Shown here: positions 13,101 to 28,100 of the stretch, in pieces
Layout: each line of letters starts with the position of its first letter
Position numbering within the stretch: position 1 is the first letter of the stretch
Source: Odiellus spinosus
Lineage: Eukaryota > Arthropoda > Arachnida > Opiliones > Phalangiidae
Direction of reading: 5' to 3'
NCBI GenBank assembly: GCA_963920705.1
Contig: OY987229.1
Location: 23,657,728-23,721,727 of the forward strand
Length of the DNA stretch: 64,000 nt
Notes under the pieces: model-generated
What the model was told of the DNA's origin: nothing
The model's database searches: none
Seen by the model: only the letters and a program-made list of their open reading frames with translations
Program-made: the position numbers and the translations under genes

Positions 13101-16100
13101 CTCGCTTCAGCCTCCTTTTTTTACGCGTTTCTCTCGGCGAATATACGTACCATACGGTCTATCGCAATATTTATACTCGTAGTCATTTCAATCTCGAGTT
13201 GACAATAAGGGTTAAAGCTAAGCTTCCCTTTTTATCTCTAATCTGAAAATCACGAGTAATCTAGCTATAAACGCGCTTCAAACTTCTGATGAAATATTTG
13301 ACTGTAAGAAAAATACGTAACTGTTTATTTGGTACCAAATTTTGCAGCGCTGCTTACGGAATAAATTATACGGGTTCTATAAGGTTGAATTTTATGATCA
13401 AAGCTTTCATTTTATGATCAAAGCTCGCGTTTTTGCGATTTTTAAGAGATTAATTATAATTAAAAATTATAATCAACCATATCCTATTCTTGGTGGTTGC
13501 CAGGAAACGCGTACAGGTACGTCAAGCTATCTAATTTTTACGGTACTATTTAAAAGATACTTCTCCTCTCGTGAAAACCCGCCTTAATCAATCTTATTTC
13601 TAGCGTATATTTTCTTTACGCGTGTTAAGTTGACGGGGCAAACTCCGAAGATATATATCTTTCTTCGTATCAATCCTTTTCGGGTGGATGACGCGGTCGT
13701 GTTTGGATTTGTATCGCGGCTTTAGGGTGTATTAATTGACTGGTTGGTTTTTCTATCCCGCTCGATCATTAGTTCCACCCGGACCGCCGGAAATCACGGG
13801 ATACCAAGAAGGCGAGACGGTGACCGTGAAAGACACGCTAACGTTGACGTGTACCTCCCGCGGCGGCAATCCCTTGGCTCAACTCGTCTGGTACAAGAAC
13901 GACCAACAAGTTGATTTCTCGTACACCCGCACGGGCAAAGAATCGGTCAACACCTACACCTTGTCCGTTTTGCCTTCCGACAACAACGCCATCTATAAAT
14001 GCGAGGCCACAAATTCGGTCAGTCCTCAACCCAGATTCGCCATGGTTAAATTAACGGTCAACTGTAAGTCGAAATATTTCATTTTCATAAGTTTTTTATT
14101 TTTATATCGAAAACTCTCGAGATCCTGTCCATTTTTTGGGTTTTTTTTTAAGGGCCAATTATAAGCTCAAAAAGTAAAATTTGACCTTGAACTAATTAAG
14201 TTTTAGTTCCTTAAATTATTTTAAATATTTTAAATTTAATTTTCACGACGCTGATTCTTTAGAATCAATTAAAACTTAAATTTTCAGAACTAATTCCTTT
14301 TTTTTAAGCTAACTTTCCTTCGAGGCTAGACGTAAGAGATTCACTAAAACGTCAGTCTTAATTATTAAGTTTTAGCGATCTCGCGTGGTCTTTGAACTTC
14401 TAATTCCTTTTTTAGATAAAATTATTGAGCTAGCTCCAGCGAATAACCAAATGAGTTGAGACAACACCGACTCTACAAATTTAAATTGACAAGAGAATTA
14501 TTCAAGCTCGCCTCCGCTTCCGGGCAAATATAGATTACTGAAACTATACCCTTATATATCTCAACCAAACTGCGAATTATTCAATAATTCCACGCCCCCG
14601 TTTTCTCTCTCTCTCTTTCTCTCTAGAGATCCCTTCCTCTTCGAAATGTTCGTCTTAATAGAGATATATTTCGATCCAAAATTATACGTAAAATATGTAA
14701 ATATAATCCTTCTATTTTTAGACCTTTTATTATATGGCTTTATTTGAATTTTACGGTGTTTATTTGCTACCGAATAATTGGTTGTTACTATTTGAAATGT
14801 GATCCTGAATTACGCAGTTACAATCAATGTCTAGCTTTTTTTTTATGGAATTTCTTTTACATTTGATACGAAAGAGAAAGTATTTCAGCAATCGGTTCGA
14901 CCGGTAATTCTTCTCATTCTTTAGTCGGGAAAAATAGGAGATTTTCGTAATGAAGTTTGGATCCGAATTAAGTAAGATTCTAAGGAGGGAAAGATCTATA
15001 TACGGCGATGGCCACGGGAAAACGGGGGATTGCGACCCCGAAAGATCTTCAATTAAACAGAAAGGAGTCTTGATAAAGATTATACGACCAAAGAGGCAAG
15101 TTAGATCCGACCCACCGAGAGAGAGAGAGAGAGATTCGTTGGTCGCTCTCATCTTCTTCCTCGAAGAGTAGAGAGAGAGAAAGAGAAGAATGATGATAGC
15201 TTTTGATTACTTTCTGGATGGCTAAACTATTTCCAAAAGCCAAGACGAACGTACGTTCGCGGACTAGGAATCAATAGGTATAGAGTTTGGATTCCGTCCA
15301 AAGAGACTGAGAGAGACCCTACAATTATATAACTCGCGCTACATTCGTTAAGAAACCAGGCAAGAAAAAGGTTTTTACCCATACCAACATCTTAATATTA
15401 TTAGGCTTAGTTCAACTCGACGGTAATTGATTCTCAAGGCTCTTTCGCGAGTTATAGCTTCCGGTTTCATCCCGCAATTTCTTGAAAAGGGATACGATAA
15501 ACTCTTATATTAAGTTCGTTTTAGTTGATTGTTGCTGTTAAAATATTCTTTAAAACTCATCAAAAGATTCGTCGTAATTCGGAGTTAATTATATTAATTA
15601 AAATTAGGCTCGAAGAATTTATTGAAATTAATGGAATGCAAATTATTGATGCCAGTGAAATTTTATCTTTGAAATGGCGTGTGAACCATCAGAACCAAAA
15701 GAGATGTTTCTTAGAGTTTTTTTCGTGAACTTTTTCGGTCTAAAATTCCTACGAAATCGATTTAGGCTTAGCGAATTTGATAATTAATTGTAAATTAAAC
15801 CTTTGTCACGAATTTTGATACAAATATACGCCTATTTTAACAGTTCAAGTCGATTATAAATATCTTGTAATCAGTCTAGATAATTTATATTTGCGTGTTG
15901 AGCGTGAAAGGGTCTTTCGCGAGTACTCTTAAGGCTTTGGTTCGAAATCTTTTTTCGTAGCTGTGTAAGTAAGGGGTTAATGGTTAAACCTATAATTTAG
16001 ACACAATTTTTAACTCTCTCTCTCTGCTAGTAACGATCGTTTAAAATAACTTCTTTGGGGAAAATTTTGTTCCTGGTTAAAAAAAAACGTAAAAGTTCTT

Positions 16101-19100
16101 CAATTCGTCTTCTTTCTTCGAAATTCTTTTTTTATTGTTTAAAAATGTCTTAAAGAAGAAGGGGGGCCCGCAGACCTCAATTTGGGTATATACGTCTTTC
16201 CCGCCGCTTTCCCGATGACCTTTTTACCAAAATACGAAAAAAGAACCAACGAACGAAAGAAAAATCAAGAAATGAAATTTTCTAATGCCTTTTCAATGGA
16301 TCCTTTTTATTTTTATTTTTATAAAAATTTCTTTAAAGAAAATGGACTTAAAAGCCCCATTCGCATCTAATTGAAGTTTCATTTTCGGGTGTAAATATCG
16401 AAAGTTAAGGCGCTAAGTCACTCTTACTCCAATAAATTAGTTTTAATTATTTTAAACATAATGCCTTAATTGTTCCAAAGACCAGTGAGCCTCGCTCTTT
16501 TAGTGAAACAAATTCCAAGTTCATCCCAGGAACAAGTGATCCCCATTAATAAAATTATTAATTAAAATAGTCTTAATTACTCAGACAGATCGTGAATATA
16601 TGTAACTCGGTGTGAATGTAGGTTTAAAAGGATAGAACCCTTTGGAATAGTAAAGAGAAGAGAGAGAGTGGAATGCTATAGTTTTTATTTGGTTTGGTCT
16701 CTCTCTTTTTTTTTCGGGTTACAGTTTCTCCCGATAAAGTGACAATTACTGGTCCCACGGACGCCAAAGCGGGCGATGTGGTTAACATGAAGTGCGTGAC
16801 TGCTAGAAGCAACCCGCCGGCGGAAATCTCTTGGGTCGTTGACGGTCGACCCATCAAGGCCAACAGCACCATCGTCACCGATCCAGAAGGCGGATGGCTT
16901 ACTTCTTCCGACATCTCTATTACCATCACGGAACAAGTACCGTATTCGTTCCATTTATTTTTACTACCATTTTCCCCACCCCCCCTTATCATCTTATAGG
17001 TCCGTTGGTCCTACTACGTCCAATTCCCAATACTCTTTTAAAAATTTCGACTACATTGTACCGATCGATTTGTTTCGGTTAACGATGGCTATTTCAAATC
17101 GGACTTCCTCTTAACTGACCTATTTTAAAGTATATTTCGAGGGTCAGTTCGAGGGTTAAAGTTCAAAATAGTATCATAGGGAGTTCAAGGTTCGCGTGGA
17201 AATTATATCTTCTTTTTAATTATACCAATTACATTTGATAAAGTACTTAACTAAATAAATTTGTCGTTTTCTCGGCACGGGTAAACTTCGAAGAGGAAAA
17301 ATTCGTAGATATTTATTTACTATAGATTATTATAGATCTAAGACGACACGCGGAGTCATAAATACGGCTGGTGTAGGAAAGTTTAAGGCCGGAAAATTTC
17401 AGTCTTTTGATAAATATTGTTGGGTGTTGCGTTTATCTCGAGCCAAACAGGCTCTTTTCGGACCCACCTAGCTTCTATATAGTACATAGAGGGCCCGATA
17501 TTATTAAGAATGACTCTGCGAGAGAGCCGCTTAGATCCTAAAAATAGTCTAACGGAGAATCGCTCCTATAACTCACCCTCGTATCCTTGGTAATATACGG
17601 CTGTCCGTACAACGCTCCGAATGAAGTAATCTTATAAGGGTAAGGGAATTTGCCACTAAAAGGTTCCTTTCAAATCCATTCCCTGCCTTTCGCCTTAATC
17701 AGGATTAAAGGGAAAATGAAATCCAGTTAAAACTATCAAATATATTTAATTTTAAATTAATTTTAACTCGTTTATTATTAATTAATAATATGGAAAATTG
17801 AAAGCTATATTTCGCTAGTTATACCCGCTTGGAAAGGACCAGAATAATCGTAGTTTTTCTCCATAGATCCGTGCTAAGCCTATAATTTAATTTCGGAGTA
17901 ATTTAAAAATTTTATTAATTATTCGTATTACGCGATTAAATTTATTTTATTTCATTCACTGTCCCTTTAATAATACCTAGGGGTCATCGTAATCCCCCCA
18001 TCCCCCCTTTTATAGTTTATTTTATCTTCTTGTTGAAGTATTGACGAAAAACAGGCTATAAGTCATACCCATCTTTAGAGCAGCTATTAAAACTATTTTT
18101 TATCGAATTGAGGAGATTGGAGGGAGGTGATACTTCCAGGGTATCGTAATTAAATTACCATACCATTATTTACGACCGAAAATATAATTATAATAAAATT
18201 TAAAAGAAAATTGTGGATGAAGAGGAGTGGAAGGTGTCGGCTTCGAATTTTCGTCATTTTGATTTATTAACTTTACCATAATTTTATACGCTAAACTCTT
18301 CCGTGATAGCAGAAGCCGATGAAACCCTCCTTTGAAGTCTATTACTCCCGGGTCTTGTCTACCCCTCTCTGTATGGGTTATTCTCAAAAGGCGCGATTCG
18401 TACGCCTCCTAACGCTAGATGTTTTCGTAGCGGGAGTTCGTCGAGCGAATATCTCTAGCAGCCTCGGAGTTCGTCAAAAAAAACGTCGTCGTTTGTGGAG
18501 AGAGAGAATTTCCAATTTTCCGTAGACAGGGGGGTATGAAGTAGGACCCCTTCTAACTCGTAAAATTGGGAATTTTACTCATACAGAGAGGCGCACTATA
18601 TGGAACATTAGAGTAGTAGACTTCAAAGGAGGGTTTCATCGGCTTCTGGTGATAGTTTCATCTTTAAATTATTTTTCAAATAACGTTTTTTTAATTTAAT
18701 AATTATATTTTTAAACGGATTTTTCGGACATTTAAATTTATTCGTGTTTGGGAAATATCAAGTTTAAATTATTTTTGTCGATAATTTATTAAAATAATTA
18801 ATTCATGTATTAAAATTAATTAAAATTTTTATTTTTTTATTCTTAATTAGGAGAGAAATATGAAAATGTTTTCTTGTTACGGTTTGAATCAACAACTCGG
18901 CGATGCCGTCGTGGAAACGCATGTCCTCAGTGTTCTATGTAAGTTTCAAAATATAAATTTTAATTTAATTTAACTATTGGTTTATATTTTAGTAAATATT
19001 AAAATATGGTCCCATATTTTTTGTCTCTTTGCTTATTAGATCCACCCGATCCTCCCAGTATATTTGGTTACACGGAAGGTACGTCTATTCGGGCTGGTAA

Positions 19101-22100
19101 TCTTCAGAGAATAACTTGCGTGACGCACGGAGGAAATCCTCTACCAACTTTGAAATGGAAAAAGAATAATGTCGAGGTATTGTACCATTTTTTTTTCTTC
19201 TTTTTTTACATATTTTAATCCGTTTTGAGAGATTTTAATATTCCTTCAAATTCAAAAGAAAAAACTCGAAAACTATATTAAATTTTCCCCGCGAGCTTAT
19301 AACCTACGCGACATACGAAGGGACTTTTCGGCTAGCCTACTACCAGGGGTGAAATTAAAGAATTATTTTAGCATACCCGTAATGAAAAATATAATGAGAT
19401 TAATTTAATCTCGTTATATTTATATTTTATTTAAATATAATTTAAAGCGAGGCTGTCATTGATTTTTCAGGAACTTCGTTAATATATAAATAGAAAAAAT
19501 TACTTCAATAGTAAAAATACAATTATTTAAATTATTTGTTTAACCAATTTCGAAAATTCGTCATAACTTTTTTATTTTCCAACCGATTTTGACCTTTTCA
19601 GTTTCATATTGTAGATATAATTCTAATTAATACAAATCTTTTCATATATTTGCCAAAAAGTTTGAATTTTCTTCATATATTTGTCCTTTAAATTGACCCC
19701 CTCGTCTTTCCAAAAAAAAAAAAAAAAAAATGAAAATTATATTTAAATGAAAATGGGAAGAAAGCTGAAAAATATTTCTGTTGTATGGGAATATAAGAGA
19801 AATCCACCTCCGAGAGGAATGGTGACTAGAGGAAGGCAAGGAATTGGCCCGGGCTATAAGGAACTTTAAGGAAACGCGCTAAGAAAGGACGCTATGCCCC
19901 AAATATTGGCGGGCCATCGATTTTTGACCTGGGAATAAAAGGAAGTTGGATTGGAAGGGTCGCGAAGAGGGGGTCCTGGGGTGAAGGGTGGTTGCCGTGT
20001 TGTTCCGTCAACGGGGGCGCGGTAAGAGTTATAGCGCCGGGAAAGACGAAGGCGCATTGATGGTTAGAAGGGGCGAAATTCCGATATTACATTTTTCTCC
20101 GCGTTTTTCTTATTCCGATTTGTTTGCTTATTCGCTCTTTTGCTCGCTGAGTTGACTTTCCATCGATGTATTTAAATATCAATGTTTTCCTCGGTTGATT
20201 CTATACGGAAACCCCTTTTCCTACTGCCCTACAACGAATTTAAAGGAAGCATGAAGTAACCCAAAGTTAATTTACTAAATTTCAATATTTTCAAGTTGGT
20301 AAGCTAGCTTGCCCCTTATATATTACACGTTTCAAGTGTACATATCTATGGCATCAATGAGTTTTTAATTTCATATCATCGGGATTCCGTTCGTTAAAGC
20401 TTTTAATTTCCTTTAAAACTGTCATAATTAAATTTATCGATAAATTTTTAAGATTAACTTCAGACGAGGCGTTATTTTAGACGTGGTTTAATCAGATTAA
20501 TCGCGATTAAACCTCGGTTAAATCTGATTAAACCGGCTAGTTACGCCACGTCTGAAAAGTGTAATACTTAATGTTCCCTTTAGGAGAGCTAAAAATTGAA
20601 AACGGACGCGAGCTCGACCATTCACTCGTTTTTCTATTCAACAAAAATTTCCAAAAATATTCTTTTTCCATTGTAAAGTTGAATGTTAGTTCAGTTATGC
20701 AAATAGAGGCGAACGTTCCGCGGGGAGCATGGATAGCGAGCGAGGACCCGACCAAAATTCGAACGGTCTAACCTATTTGTATATAAATAACAAAAAAATT
20801 TGAATTCTCTTCCAAAAATATTTTTCAAACGCGTTTTTATTTATTTTATTTTTACATTATTCTTATTCACTGTATATGAAGGAACGCGATTTAAACCTAC
20901 GCGTAAGGATACCCGATAAGATTTCGCGTAAGATTGAAAATAGTTCCTGTAAACATTCAGCGTAAATTTTTCTCAGGTGTTCTCTAAGAATAATAGGTAT
21001 AAATCATCTTTTTTATTTACATATATGATTTTAATATCGCGTATCATTCCGCCTTAGCTTTCGTTACGTTGCTAATTCGTCTTGAAACTAAACGAGTGTT
21101 TTCTTCTTAAGAAATCTGAAAGATATCTAATTTTAATTTTTGGGTTTTCGTTTAATTTTTAGTTAAAATCTCAAGTCACAACTAATGGCAACGTGGTAAC
21201 GAACGAATTAGCAATTATTTCGGATAAAAATGATAATGGTGTGGAGTACGTTTGTGACGCTTCTAATTCAGCCACGCCCACCGCTCTCAGCACCAGAATA
21301 AAATTGACCGTTAACTGTAAGTATATCATTTAGTGAATAAATTTAAAATATAAGTTTATGCTTAATTTAATAAGAAAATAAATATTTTTTTTTTTTTCAC
21401 CACAGTTCCACCATCCGCTGTTACCATTAAAATGGATCCGAAGAAACCCAAAGCTGGTCAAACGGTGAGTTTATCTTTTCTTGACCAATTTATGATGATT
21501 AGACTTAAGTAACAAACATACAAGGAACCAGGGAGGAACATTTAGGACCACTTAAATTTAGGTTTAATAGTACTTTCGTGGCTTATTGTAATCGAAGGTT
21601 ATTTAAGATAAAATGAATGCAATTTTGATTCAAAATCAATGACGTCATATCAGGAAATACGCGTCAATGTATGGCCAACTGAAATGTATTTCCTGTTTAG
21701 CGTTACAGTGACGTATATTATCCTTTCTCAACGTCATACGCCATGACGTCAACCGATCGCGTCACTAGTTACTACGACACTTGATCTAAAATAAGTTTGT
21801 CACGTAAGGAACCTTTTTCGTTGATTACATTGGCGTTAAGTACCAGTCGCTCTCGGTCTTGAAACCCTCCTTAAGTGGACACGAATTCCTTGTCCTTCTA
21901 CGAGACGCGAGTACGGTCCCGTGTAAACGTTTGTCGACCCCCGCTATAAGAGAGAGAGTAAGAAAAAAAAACCTTATTTGACAGGAGGGTAGCTTATATA
22001 CCGTTTTTTTTTGCCCCTTGATAATTTGATTGATTAGAGGAACTGTAGCTGCCTGACCATTTTTATATATATATATGTTTTATCGGACTCTGTCGTCGGC

Positions 22101-25100
22101 TCGCCCGCCAGATTTAGACTCTAACGCGTTAGAACCACCTTTTTTTCCCGGTAGGTTACTTTAACGTGCGACTCGGACAGCAGTAATCCCGCTTCGGAGA
22201 TTTCGTGGTGGCGTGACGGCTTCATTCAGACGAAATCCGTCCACGAAAAACTTCAAGACGGACTCTTCGGTGGTAAAGTCACTCATAATGTTCTGCAACT
22301 CAATATCTCGGCCGCCGATGACGGAGCCGTCTACACTTGTCAAGCGGCTAATCACGTTCTTCAATTGAGCGTCCACGATGCCATTACTCTAAGCGTGTAC
22401 TGTGAGTATTTTCATTATTTATTATTTCGACGCGATAGAGTTCAAAGGTGGAGAAATTCTTTTTTCTGGTAATAAGGTCATTTGTAATAGCTTTCTATCC
22501 GTTGCTTCTAATTCACTGGACCCTAAGTCTCTTTCTCCTAATCCTTTAAGACCTTTTATTTCTCAAAAAAAAAAAAAAGTTAAATTTCAAATCATAGCCA
22601 CTGCCTCCTCTCGCCATCGGAATTGTAATTTTAGCTTTTTTTCTCTTCTCCCCTTTTTAATTTTCTCCGCAGACGCGGAAGTAATTTTTTCCTTAACGCG
22701 TTTTAACTTCTTTAAGTTGTCAACGTACTTTGAGTGAAAGAAAAAAAAAAGAAAATTAAAAAAGCGGCTAGGACTAAATATAGGAAAGTAAAGCTGAACT
22801 CGTTGATACGAACGAAAAAGCCAAGAGGCTAGAAGCTAAAAACGAGATTCATAAAACGTGGTTCACTTTCGAAACGGAAGCCACCAAAGGGAAACCCTCA
22901 TTTTCAAAATGAGACCAGATTTAAACAAAAAAATATTAATTAGGATTAAGAAAAATTTGATATTATCCCTCAATTTAAATTTATTTAAATTTAAACTAAT
23001 ATTTTAAAGTCGTTAACAACTTCTTTTGGCCCCTTGATTATGAAAAAAAGGTCAGCGTATATTTTCTCTTTAAAAATAATCTTTATCCATAAATATGGAA
23101 CCATTGTAGACAAACTGACAAAGTGTATGCTTTAAAGATAACGGGATAACGTCTTAACTACATAGAGGAGGGCGTCAATCTTCAAGACGTCCCAGTCTCA
23201 AAGGAGAATAGCCAATTGCATAAACTCAAGTTTCATAGCGTCACTCCATAAGCGCAAGCTCTATAGTTCCGACCCTAATGAATTTACGGCCCTTTTTATA
23301 AAAATTTAAAGCTTTTAAAATATATTTTCTTATTCTCCTTAGATTCTATCGCGTAAATTATCTATTTTAAAGAGATTGTGTCGTAGAAAGCAATACACTA
23401 TTTTCTTTAAATCCATGATTTTGGTGGTCAAACCTTTAGTTTTCGCGCTTAATCGACCCCATTCGCAATTATCTGTAACAAAAGGGAAATATTCAGTCAT
23501 CAGTTATAGGTATACGCAATTTTGTACGAGATTTTAGGATTTGGAAGAGATTTTTGAGATTTTAAAGCTGTTTTTGGAAGAGAATCTCTGATTTCAATGT
23601 TCAAAGATTTTTGATTGTGGTCAAAGTGTATGGAAATTTTGCTAGTGTTAGTGACCTCACGATAATGGACTTATTCCGACCAATAGCCAGTGGCTAATTA
23701 ATTTTAATGAAAACATTAATTGTCGATAAACAGCCACTGAAATTAAACCTTCAAAAACTGGAACTCTATATGAAAATGTTTTCCTTTAAGGATGGACATT
23801 GCTTTAGATTCTATAGTCTACGTATCTTGTCTGAATTTTCGGTAGCAGAGTATGAGAAAGGACATTTGGCGCTTTTAAAGATTGGGCAACGCGTAAAAGA
23901 TGTCCTTTCCCAACTAGCTCGTATTAATTCAGCAGACGCCCATTGCCCCCTTGCCCCCCCCCCTCCACGGTCTTAACATCCCCCTTCTAAATATGTATAA
24001 GGACCCGATAAAACTCCTCCACCACGAATTTCCAACTCCGCACACACCCCACCACCTACACCTCTTTCCAAAATACATTTTCTAGGCGGTGAAATTAGAT
24101 TTCGCAGTGAACTGGGCGCGTTGGGGCGTTTTTCGTTCTTCGTATGTTAAACAGAGACGAGTTACGCTATAAACGAAGAAAACGTTACGATTGGTAACGT
24201 TTCTCTTAAGCTCCGTTCGCGCTAGAGACTCGTAACGACCATTATCGCGTATCTAGAGAGGTTTCCATTTTCGTATGGAAACCACTCTTGGCCAGGTTTT
24301 GCCAATTATTCCTCGAGTTATCTATATTAAGATAGTTCTCCAGTTAAATGGCGCTTGGAGTAACTCGTCTCTGTCGTCTAAGAGCGCTAGCCCGGTCTTA
24401 TCTTTCGCGTATATAGAAAATTTGCTTCCACTTGGAAGAATATTCCTCCTTCCCGCAGTCTCGTCCCGTTGGCCGTTGCCATTCCTCTTCTCTGGCGTAT
24501 AAGTACGCGTCCTTCTTTTCTTTCTTTTGTTCCAGACAAATTTTTCGGTTCGCGACTTTTCGATTATATTTTGTCGAATTCGATTGAGTCGAGCGCGCGC
24601 GCGCCTATTGGCCTTCTCTTTCCCGCGCTTTTTCAATTTTTCACTCTAAGGAGAGAATTTCCTTTTCATCTTTCTTCTCTCCCGCGCTTTTCATCTCGTA
24701 GTAAATGGATTTGAAGGGATAATAAAGCCGGTGAAAATTCAGAAAAACCTAGGATTATGTTTGAACTCGTTCAATTTGAATTTAGGCAGGCTTGTATTGA
24801 CCTCCGTCAGACTCTGAGGTCTCCTAATAATCTCATAATTTCATCGTTTGAGTGGTATATGACACTTAAAACCTGATAAGGACATAAGGTAGCTTTCGCG
24901 CCGTCTTTTTCGTCAAAGTACTTAATCTAGACGCGTCTAATTGCTTCCCAGCTTAATTACTTTTCCGTAATATGTTACGAACTTTTGGCGCAACTCATTC
25001 ATGCTTTTTTAAGCCTTGGTTCAACACGACCGCCATTGAATTGTAGCTTTCTGCGGCGCTTTGTTTCCCCTCATCTACCCCCAACGGAGCGAAATAGAGG

Positions 25101-28100
25101 CTTCGGTAGCTCCGCGTCTGTTACTTATAGAAACGCCAATTATTTTTGTCAGATAAACCGGAAATCGTGTCGACGGAAGGCAAAGAAATCGTTATAGAAG
25201 AAGGAAAACAGAAAGTGATCAATTTAACGGTGTTGGCCAATCCTTCGGATATCGCGTACACTTGGAGTCGAAACGGGCAAGACGTGCCGACCATTACCAG
25301 CACGCAAGAACAAAACGATATCTCTTCCAATCACGTTTTCTCTAGCGGCCCTATTCTTAACATCAGCGGCGCGCAGAAGGGAGACGCAGGTAATTACACC
25401 TGTAAGGCCAAAAACGAAGAGGGAATCACCGAGTACACGCTCTTCGTACAAGTACATTGTAAGTTCTTTAATCTCTTACGCAAAATCGCGGTTTCCCTAC
25501 TAAAGCCACAAATACGCGTGTTAATCACTAACGAAAACACTTGTTTTAAAACAATTTTAGTCCCCGAGTTTTAAAATTTCCTAAGCCTTGTTGAATTTAT
25601 TAGTACTTTAGCCTCATATAGGTCTTTTGTCAACACTTAGACGACATCGACTCCGTGTCTTGTTAGTTTAAATACCAATTAAAAATTTACTCTGAAATCA
25701 GATTAAATAAATTCTTTATCTTTCGCGCTTGTCAATGTTACCTCGAATTAGTTAAATATCTTTTTATATACTTGGTTTAAAACCTTCAAAAACTTATATT
25801 TTTGGGAGAATCGACGCCCCTTTTCAACCCACCCTAATACAATGAAAGATTATATGGAATTGTTTGTTTATTTTGCGTTCGTGACGATTAGATGCGGCTG
25901 AAATTGAAGAAGTTGCGGGTCCAGGGATGGTGGACGAAGGCAGCACTGTCCACTTGGAATGCATCGTGGACGCGCTGCCTTGGAAGGAAAATACGGTGAC
26001 TTGGAGTCGCGATGGTTTCGATATGACGCGAGCCAACAAACAAGAATCAAACGGACGATCCTTCTTGACCATTTACAACGTCAGTGCCTCGGACTCCGGA
26101 GATTTTAAATGCAGCGCTAATAACGGCATAGGCGAATCGGACCAAAAATCAGTCACCGTCGTTGTTAAACGTAAGTCTTATAAATCTTTCTAGTTTTCTC
26201 CTTCTCTTCTAAGTCGTACGTCACTCGACCCTTTCTTTAAGTAATCGAGTTAAGGTTGGGGTCTTACCATAGTAGAAAGTTTTACATAACCTAACCCTTG
26301 GCTAAGTTCCGCCTTCTATTCATACTTAGACGTGGCGATAAAATTTACGAGATTCGTTGAACAAGTACCCGATGTCTTGAAAGGTCATTTATTCTCTCCT
26401 TGTAGACCAAAAAAAAAAGGGGGCCTATTCGTATATAATACATGATAAAGGATATTTTCTTTTGACCCGTCGCTAGCCCGCTCTTGAAAGGGTATTTATC
26501 TAGAACCTATTTCATCCAACCAAATATGGGATAAGTGTTTTTGTAAGACGACAAAATTTCGTTACATCTTCTTTGATGGCATGGCCATTTTTTTTTTTTT
26601 TTGGAATATAAATTGTTTATTTTTCGGGGAATGCCAAAAATGAAAGACCCCCAAAAAAAGAATCATTTTTAAACCTCAATATGAGGTAGGGTTGCCTCCA
26701 AACCACTAGAAGTTCCTTCGTACCCAGACCTAAATTTTAACCCCGCGTTTTCACGAGCCTTAATCAATTCTCTCGTTAGATGACACGAATTGTATTGTTA
26801 ATTACGCCAAGAAGGATCAGATAAGGAGAGGAAAAGTGGGGCTGCGTTGAGTTAGAGAGAGAAGAGCCAACCTCCCACTCGGGTGGAAAGGGGGATAGGA
26901 AATTCTCAAGGTAAACTGTTGTCACGTGGTCATTAGCGTCGTTGGCTACTACATAATTAAAACTGCGCTTTGACTGTAGACGCCGTGAAATTTCGCGATT
27001 GTACACGTTAAACATTAAACAGTTCGTGAAAACGCGTCCTAATATATAAGAGGGCGGAGTGTCTATCCAGAATTTATACTATGATAAAACTTAAAACAAT
27101 TTTTCACAATTTGTGAAAGAGAAAGAACCCGAAAATAGGTCTATAGACCGAAGATGGATGAGCGGGCTTTCTCTACATCCCCGAATTCTTTGGCGAATAT
27201 CTCGCCCAGCTTGTATTGTCCGTTTTTATTTAGTTTTTGCGGATGGAGCTCCGTGATAGACGTTGGTTGGCTGGAGGGAATTGTACTAAAGAATATATAC
27301 ATACACCAAAGAATTTCTGACCAAATATATAATATTTTTTTTATATATTCTCTGGTTCGAATCGATTGTTACTTTGGGGATGTCCAACGGTGATCAATAT
27401 GACGCTTCCGTCTCGGATAAATATATAAGACATAGAATAACCTCGCTTTATACTACAACCCTATCCCGAGAGTGCAAAAATAAGAGCTTAGGGGCTGATT
27501 TTTCCACTAACATTATACCAAAAGGCTATCATTTTATTACGTATAAGTAAATAACGCCCCTTACTTTAATATTATCAGCAAATAGGTCCGGAAAAAGAAT
27601 GGCAAGATATTTGTATCATTTTATTTGCCATAAGAGTTTTTAAAGAGAATTAGGAAATTACTGTTTATAATACGATTGTTAAACTTATAGGGAACTTGTA
27701 ATTAACTTATGATACCGCATAAACGACGTTCTACTATATATTAGAAAGAAACCTTAGTTTTCTGATGTGGATAAGTTACTATTAAAGGTACTTTCCATTT
27801 CAAAAGTTAATAATTTAATTTTTAAAACAATTATTTCTAATGTTTAAGAATGGTTTTTAAAATTACTCGTGTGAACGCGACTTTATATACACTGTAATAC
27901 TCCGCTCGGCAAATATATTCTAGACAATGAAACCATATTAAGGAAACAAAAAAATCAGATAGATTCGGTGGTTAGATACACAAACCTTTCATTAGTTCGA
28001 ATAGTTGACAAAAAATGAAAATAATACAATTAGTTCGGGTAATTATGACTAAAACTGTGGGAAAACTTTCAGTTTGTTTATTTGACTTCTTTGAGGCAAT

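Noticed and set aside
23707..23976. 89-residue + strand frame in the Ig6/Ig7 intron
   Set aside because: No splice junctions that keep receptor frame and no domain; ends in a C-rich tract. Chance ORF most likely.
24322..24636. 104-residue reverse-strand frame rich in K and R in a CpG-rich part of the Ig6/Ig7 intron
   Set aside because: No recognised motif, low complexity, and overlapping open frames on the other strand show that base composition alone keeps it open.
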